Of a stretch of 64,000 nucleotides of DNA, positions 60,471 through 64,000 are shown in pieces. Each line of letters opens with the position of its first letter. Position 1 is the stretch's first letter. The translations under genes were made by a program, and so were the position numbers. The DNA lies in assembly GCA_031277805.1 (NCBI GenBank), contig JAITLR010000019.1, forward strand, positions 62,001 to 126,000. Direction: 5' to 3'. The stretch is from Comamonas sp. (GTDB taxonomy: Bacteria > Pseudomonadota > Gammaproteobacteria > Burkholderiales > Burkholderiaceae_C). The notes below the pieces were generated by a model that had not been told where the DNA came from, made no database searches, and saw only the letters and a list, made by a program, of their open reading frames with translations.

Positions 60471-61576
60471 CAGGCGTCGCGCGAACCTATGAGTGCGCGC
60501 AGTGCATTTTCGAACTGCTGGGCTGCTTCATAGGCAGACTGCCATTCTGTGGCCAGCGGCGGTGTGATGCCGGGCTGAGCTTCGGGCTGCCAAGGAGCCA
60601 GCGTGGCCAGAGGGTCATCGCTTTTGAGTGCAACCACGGTGGGTTGGTTGGCCAGATCTAGGCAGGCATCGACCAGCCAGCGGCAATAGCGGCTCAGCAC
60701 TTCGGGTGGCGGGCTGTGCGTGTGAGAAGTTGCTCGGTTCATGCTTTCGGCCAGCAACAAGGCCGTGGCATAGACGCGCAGCGCATGGCGGTCATAGCGG
60801 CGGGTAACAAAGGCCAGCCGATCGGCATTGAGCCGCCCGCGCAGCGACCAGCGGCGCGAGGCATGGGCCTGCCCCACGGCCGCGCGCAGGGCGGCCAGTG
60901 ATTCATGCGCCAGGGACAACTGGCCCAGTGCGGTTTCAGCACCGTCGGCCTGCTGCATCTGGCAGGCTTTCACAATCAAGTCCAGCCCGTTGGCCAGCTG
61001 TTTGAGAAAGGTGGAGGCCGCCCGGCCCATATCCTTGATGGGGTTGGAGGTGAACAGCACCTGGCTGAATAGCAGGCCTACGGCTGCGCCGACCAGTACA
61101 TCGAGCAGGCGCGCACCACCTGCGGCGCTGGGACCCAGGCCCAGAACCAGTACCACGGAGACTCCGGACTGAATGGGCACGACAGGCACAGGGCCGACGA
61201 TCGCACCCAGCAAGACGGCCAGGAAAATGCCGGCGCTCAATCGGATCAACAGATGCTGGTCGGGCAACTGCCAGAGCAGATCGCCGATCACGATACCCAG
61301 GGTGCAGCCGACCAGCAGGCTTTTGGCCTGCTTGAGGTGGCTGGGTAGACCGGGAGCCAGGCAGATCACGGCCGTGACCACGGCGAAGGCAGGGCGAGGA
61401 TGGTTCCAGAGCAGGCGCGCCAGCTGCCAGGCCAGGGCGCTAGCCAGCGCGGCGGCAATGGCATCGCGAGCGGCTAGGCGTGCACGTGAAGGAAGCGTGG
61501 TTCTGGCACGGCGCCAGGCCAGGGTGATAGGGTTGCTCCAGCGCAATGGAAAGCCTCCTGAGTCAGAAGCCTGCAT
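60470..61576 (-). CDS. FUSC-family (aromatic acid exporter-like) membrane protein
   Basis: The 368-residue protein has about six N-terminal membrane helices (from residue 43), with 'FAVVTAVICLAPGLPSHLKQ' and 'GIVIGDLLWQLP', followed by a cytoplasmic helical domain. This is the layout of FUSC/YccS/AaeB-like exporters, in shortened form. It may export aromatic acids. The start is uncertain: ATGs at 61576 and 61648 have no ribosome-binding site. The APC permease gene lies 97 bp away on the same strand. Confidence 0.82.
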   Translation of the reverse strand: MQASDSGGFPLRWSNPITLAWRRARTTLPSRARLAARDAIAAALASALAWQLARLLWNHPRPAFAVVTAVICLAPGLPSHLKQAKSLLVGCTLGIVIGDLLWQLPDQHLLIRLSAGIFLAVLLGAIVGPVPVVPIQSGVSVVLVLGLGPSAAGGARLLDVLVGAAVGLLFSQVLFTSNPIKDMGRAASTFLKQLANGLDLIVKACQMQQADGAETALGQLSLAHESLAALRAAVGQAHASRRWSLRGRLNADRLAFVTRRYDRHALRVYATALLLAESMNRATSHTHSPPPEVLSRYCRWLVDACLDLANQPTVVALKSDDPLATLAPWQPEAQPGITPPLATEWQSAYEAAQQFENALRALIGSRDA

Positions 61577-61672
61577 GTTAGGGCGGCTGCTCGGCGTTTG
61601 CCTGTCGGGAAAGCGCTGACTTCCAAAAAAGGAGCGTGCAGCGCCCATTAGGTAAGGGCGTTGTCCGTATTT

Positions 61673-63079
61673 TTACTCAAAATCCTCGCGATATTGGGGA
61701 GCGCAGCTGCGAAAACCGCCGGTGATGATGCCCAGATAGGTCAAGCCGATGCTGCCCCAGATCAAGCCGGAGGTCAGCGAGGTGGGCTCCACTTCCAGCC
61801 ACATGGCGCCCACGCTCATAAAGCCCAGAATCGGTGTGACCACATAGCGCAGCACGTCGCCCAGGCTGTGCCAGCGGCCCTGACGCCAGACATACTCGGC
61901 CAGGACCGACAGGTTCACAAAGCTGAAGGCCGTGAGCGCGCCAAAGCTGATCAGGGCCACCACATATTCAAGGCTCAGAAAACCGGCAGTCAGGGCCACC
62001 GCACCCGCGAGCAGAATGTTGTAGGAAGGCGTGAACGTCTTTGGGTCGATATGGCCAAAAAAGCGTTTGTGGATCACGCCGTCGCGCCCCATCACATACA
62101 TCAGGCGCGAGACGCCCGCATGAGCGGCGATGCCCGAAGCCATGACGGTGACGATGGCAAAAGCCAGCACCACGGACTTGAACAGTGCACCGCCTACCAG
62201 GTAGAGGATTTCGGGCTGGGTCTCATCCACAGCCTCGAAGTACTGCTTGGGGTCGCCCGGGAAGTACAGCTGCAGGAAATAAGTGGCAGCAATAAAGATC
62301 AGGCCGGAGATCAAGGCAGTCAGGAAGATCGCCTTGGGCAAGGTCTTTTCGGTATTGTGGGTTTCTTCGGCTAGAGACGACAGGGAATCGAAGCCGGTGA
62401 AGGAGAAGCACAGGATGGTGGCGCCCGTAATCAGAGCTCCGATATCGGCTTGGGCACTCCAGAAGGGTGACCCGCTCCAGAGGTTCTGGCCGCCATGCTC
62501 AGCAATGGCGCCGAGTGCATTCTGGCCAGCGTGCAACTCACGCCAGACCATGAACGTGAAAATGGCAATGATGAGCAACTGAAAGAAAACGATGAGGCCG
62601 TTGAAGTTGGCTACAAAGCGGATGCCGCGCAGGTTGACGACGACCATCAGGGCTGTCAGACCCGCGATCCAGACCCAGTGGTTGACCTCGGGGAAGATGG
62701 AGGTCAGATAAATCTTGGCCAGCAGGATATTGACCATGGGCGAGAGCAGATAGTCCAGCAGCGAGGACCAGCCGACCATGAAGCCCACATTGGGGTGTAT
62801 GGCCTTCTGCGCGTAGGTGTAGGCCGAGCCGGAAGAGGGATAGCGCCGGATCATGTGGCCGTAGCTCAGCGAGGTGAGCAAGACCGCCAGCAGTGCGACA
62901 AAGTAAGAGGTCGGTACATGCTGCAGTGAATCGCGCGAGACCATGCCAAAAGTGTCGAGCAAGGTCATGGGCTGGATATAGGCCAGGCCGATGATGATCA
63001 CATGCCATAGCAGCAGGGTCTTCTGCAGGCGTGCAGGGTTGGAAGAGGCCGAGGCCGCGGAAGGCGGGCGATCAGTCAA
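61673..63079 (-). CDS. APC-family amino acid/amine permease
   Basis: This 468-residue permease has about 12 helices and the APC pattern 'GSAYTYAQKAIHPNVGFMVG' and 'ITGATILCFSFTGFDSLSSL'. It resembles PuuP-type transporters for amines or amino acids. The TTG at 63079 is preferred as start: AAGGA lies eight bases upstream and it gives MTDRPPSAAS. The alternative TTG at 63103 lies in a weaker context. No enzyme of polyamine catabolism is adjacent. Confidence 0.88.
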   Translation of the reverse strand: MTDRPPSAASASSNPARLQKTLLLWHVIIIGLAYIQPMTLLDTFGMVSRDSLQHVPTSYFVALLAVLLTSLSYGHMIRRYPSSGSAYTYAQKAIHPNVGFMVGWSSLLDYLLSPMVNILLAKIYLTSIFPEVNHWVWIAGLTALMVVVNLRGIRFVANFNGLIVFFQLLIIAIFTFMVWRELHAGQNALGAIAEHGGQNLWSGSPFWSAQADIGALITGATILCFSFTGFDSLSSLAEETHNTEKTLPKAIFLTALISGLIFIAATYFLQLYFPGDPKQYFEAVDETQPEILYLVGGALFKSVVLAFAIVTVMASGIAAHAGVSRLMYVMGRDGVIHKRFFGHIDPKTFTPSYNILLAGAVALTAGFLSLEYVVALISFGALTAFSFVNLSVLAEYVWRQGRWHSLGDVLRYVVTPILGFMSVGAMWLEVEPTSLTSGLIWGSIGLTYLGIITGGFRSCAPQYREDFE

Positions 63080-63366
63080 TTGGGTTTTCCTTCTCAAGAA
63101 CAAGAGCGCCGGGCTTGGAGTACCGGCCTGCGCGTGGCCGTGTCGAGCACGGAGCCACCGCTGTTATCTGTTGTTGTGGCATGCCCTGAAGAAAGGGCGC
63201 CGTTCTTGGCTTTTCCGGCCCGTGTCAAGCGGCTGACCGAGGTTGGCGCGAAAAAACGCGACATTATCGGTGTTTGGGCCGCTTGAGGCAGGTATCCGAA
63301 AAATTGCCTTCCACTTCAGACGGAATCAGCGCAGTTTGCTATGAATTGAGAAGTGATTGAGGGCGA

Positions 63367-63885
63367 CTAGCGTCCTTCGAGCAGGCCGATGATGCATTCC
63401 CATTCGGTCTGGCTTACCGGCGTGATGGACAGGCGATTGCCTTTTTGCAGCACGCGCATATCGCTGAGTTCGGGCTGCTCGCGCAGCTCGGCGATCAGCA
63501 GGGGGCGTGTCTTGCGCAGTGCCTGTACATCCAGCATGAGCCAACGCGGCTTGTCCGGAGGCGACTTGGGGTCGTAGTAAGGATCGGCAGGGTCAAACTG
63601 TGAAGCATCCACGCGCAGATTGCCAGCAATGCGGGCGATACCGTAGATGCCGGGCTCGGCGCAGCTGGAGTGCCAGTACAGAACGCCATCGCCGGCCTGC
63701 ATATCGTCACGCATGAAGTTGCGTGCCTGGTAGTTGCGCACGCCGTTCCATCCCATGAGCTGGTCTGGTGCAGCGAGTGCATGATCGATGGAGTATTCGT
63801 CGGGCTCATTCTTCATGAGCCAGTAATGCTGGCTTGACACGGTGGCGGAGGAATCCGGTTGGGTAAAGCGTGCGTTATCGGTCAT
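63367..63885 (-). CDS. EVE-domain protein
   Basis: The 172-residue protein has the EVE/PUA-like fold, with 'HYWLMKNEPDEYSIDHALAA' and 'GVRNYQARNFMRDDMQAGDG', 'VLYWHSSCAEPGIYGIARI' as conserved blocks. EVE domains bind modified bases in RNA or DNA. Length is slightly above the usual 155, owing to an N-terminal extension of about 20 residues. The start at 63885 is the ATG nearest the domain and has no clear ribosome-binding site. The last 115 bp of the window carry nothing recognised. Confidence 0.92.
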   Translation of the reverse strand: MTDNARFTQPDSSATVSSQHYWLMKNEPDEYSIDHALAAPDQLMGWNGVRNYQARNFMRDDMQAGDGVLYWHSSCAEPGIYGIARIAGNLRVDASQFDPADPYYDPKSPPDKPRWLMLDVQALRKTRPLLIAELREQPELSDMRVLQKGNRLSITPVSQTEWECIIGLLEGR

Positions 63886-64000
63886 TGCAATATTGTGCGG
63901 GCGCACAGTCAGTTGTCTGAGCGAGGGGAGCTGCGCTTCCAAGGCCCACGATCCGGCTGGCTCCAGTGGTGTGGATGCATGATGCGCTGACGCACCTGCC

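Noticed and set aside
63886-64000. A possible 6S RNA gene at the right end (6S lies near this gene group in some genomes)
   Set aside because: The terminal 115 bp do not show the long central bubble or the typical flanking stems of 6S RNA; too little sequence to judge.

Overview
The window looks like chromosomal DNA of a Comamonas-type betaproteobacterium (Comamonadaceae, Burkholderiales). The support is GC-rich coding sequence with strong third-position GC bias, a pyruvate dehydrogenase cluster whose E3 carries its own lipoyl domain, many LysR regulators, and a dispersed intergenic repeat (core TTGATAGCT-N4-GCGCTTG) that recurs at least a dozen times. The genus is an inference. No rRNA, tRNA, CRISPR array, transposase or prophage module was recognised.

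Layout. 1-9.9 kb: a truncated LysR gene, an ABC-F ATPase with a good sigma70 promoter, a Rieske oxygenase-TetR operon with a palindromic operator, an esterase that most likely starts at TTG, small membrane proteins, DUF1697, a PAS-PAS-GGDEF protein and a secreted protein of unknown role. 9.9-15.3 kb: a tetrathionate reductase operon, ttrB-ttrC-ttrA, with no TtrS/TtrR in the window but with a perfect FNR/Anr-type box placed as in a class II promoter. 15.7-16.9 kb: an ElaB/YqjD-YqjE-YqjK-like membrane stress cluster. 17-23 kb: pyrD and rpiA (divergent, only 34 bp between starts), a DUF4124-glutaredoxin protein, prlC and folD. 23.3-34.3 kb: a PAS histidine kinase with a FixJ-type regulator, divergent from aceE-aceF-(unknown gene)-lpdA.

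34.4-43.7 kb: an ACS-type MFS transporter, a YjdM zinc-ribbon protein, a LysR gene divergent from an MFS-NTF2-like pair, then a MoxR AAA+ ATPase and its zincin-vWA partner. That partner carries a previously unremarked internal duplication in which the first zincin copy has lost its zinc ligands. Next to it is a VOC-PCP_red fusion gene preceded by two well-matched LexA boxes 179 bp apart, which predicts SOS control. 43.9-50.5 kb: LysR divergent from DUF3100-M20 peptidase, then a CPA2-type antiporter overlapping a YbdK-like glutamate-cysteine ligase gene. 50.5-64 kb: DUF2322, DUF2167, aldo/keto reductase, an Aer-like chemoreceptor, GNAT, a third MFS carrier, a YtcJ-like amidohydrolase lipoprotein, a FUSC exporter, an APC permease and an EVE-domain protein.

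Taken together this is mostly core metabolism and transport, with local regulator-target pairs. The least expected parts are the zincin-vWA/MoxR pair, the LexA-box region with the VOC-PCP_red fusion and a 20-codon ORF, and the ttr operon whose control elements (FNR box, inverted repeat in the leader, repeat inside the operon) differ from the two-component arrangement known in enterics. All calls come from reading sequence and translations; no database search was run.
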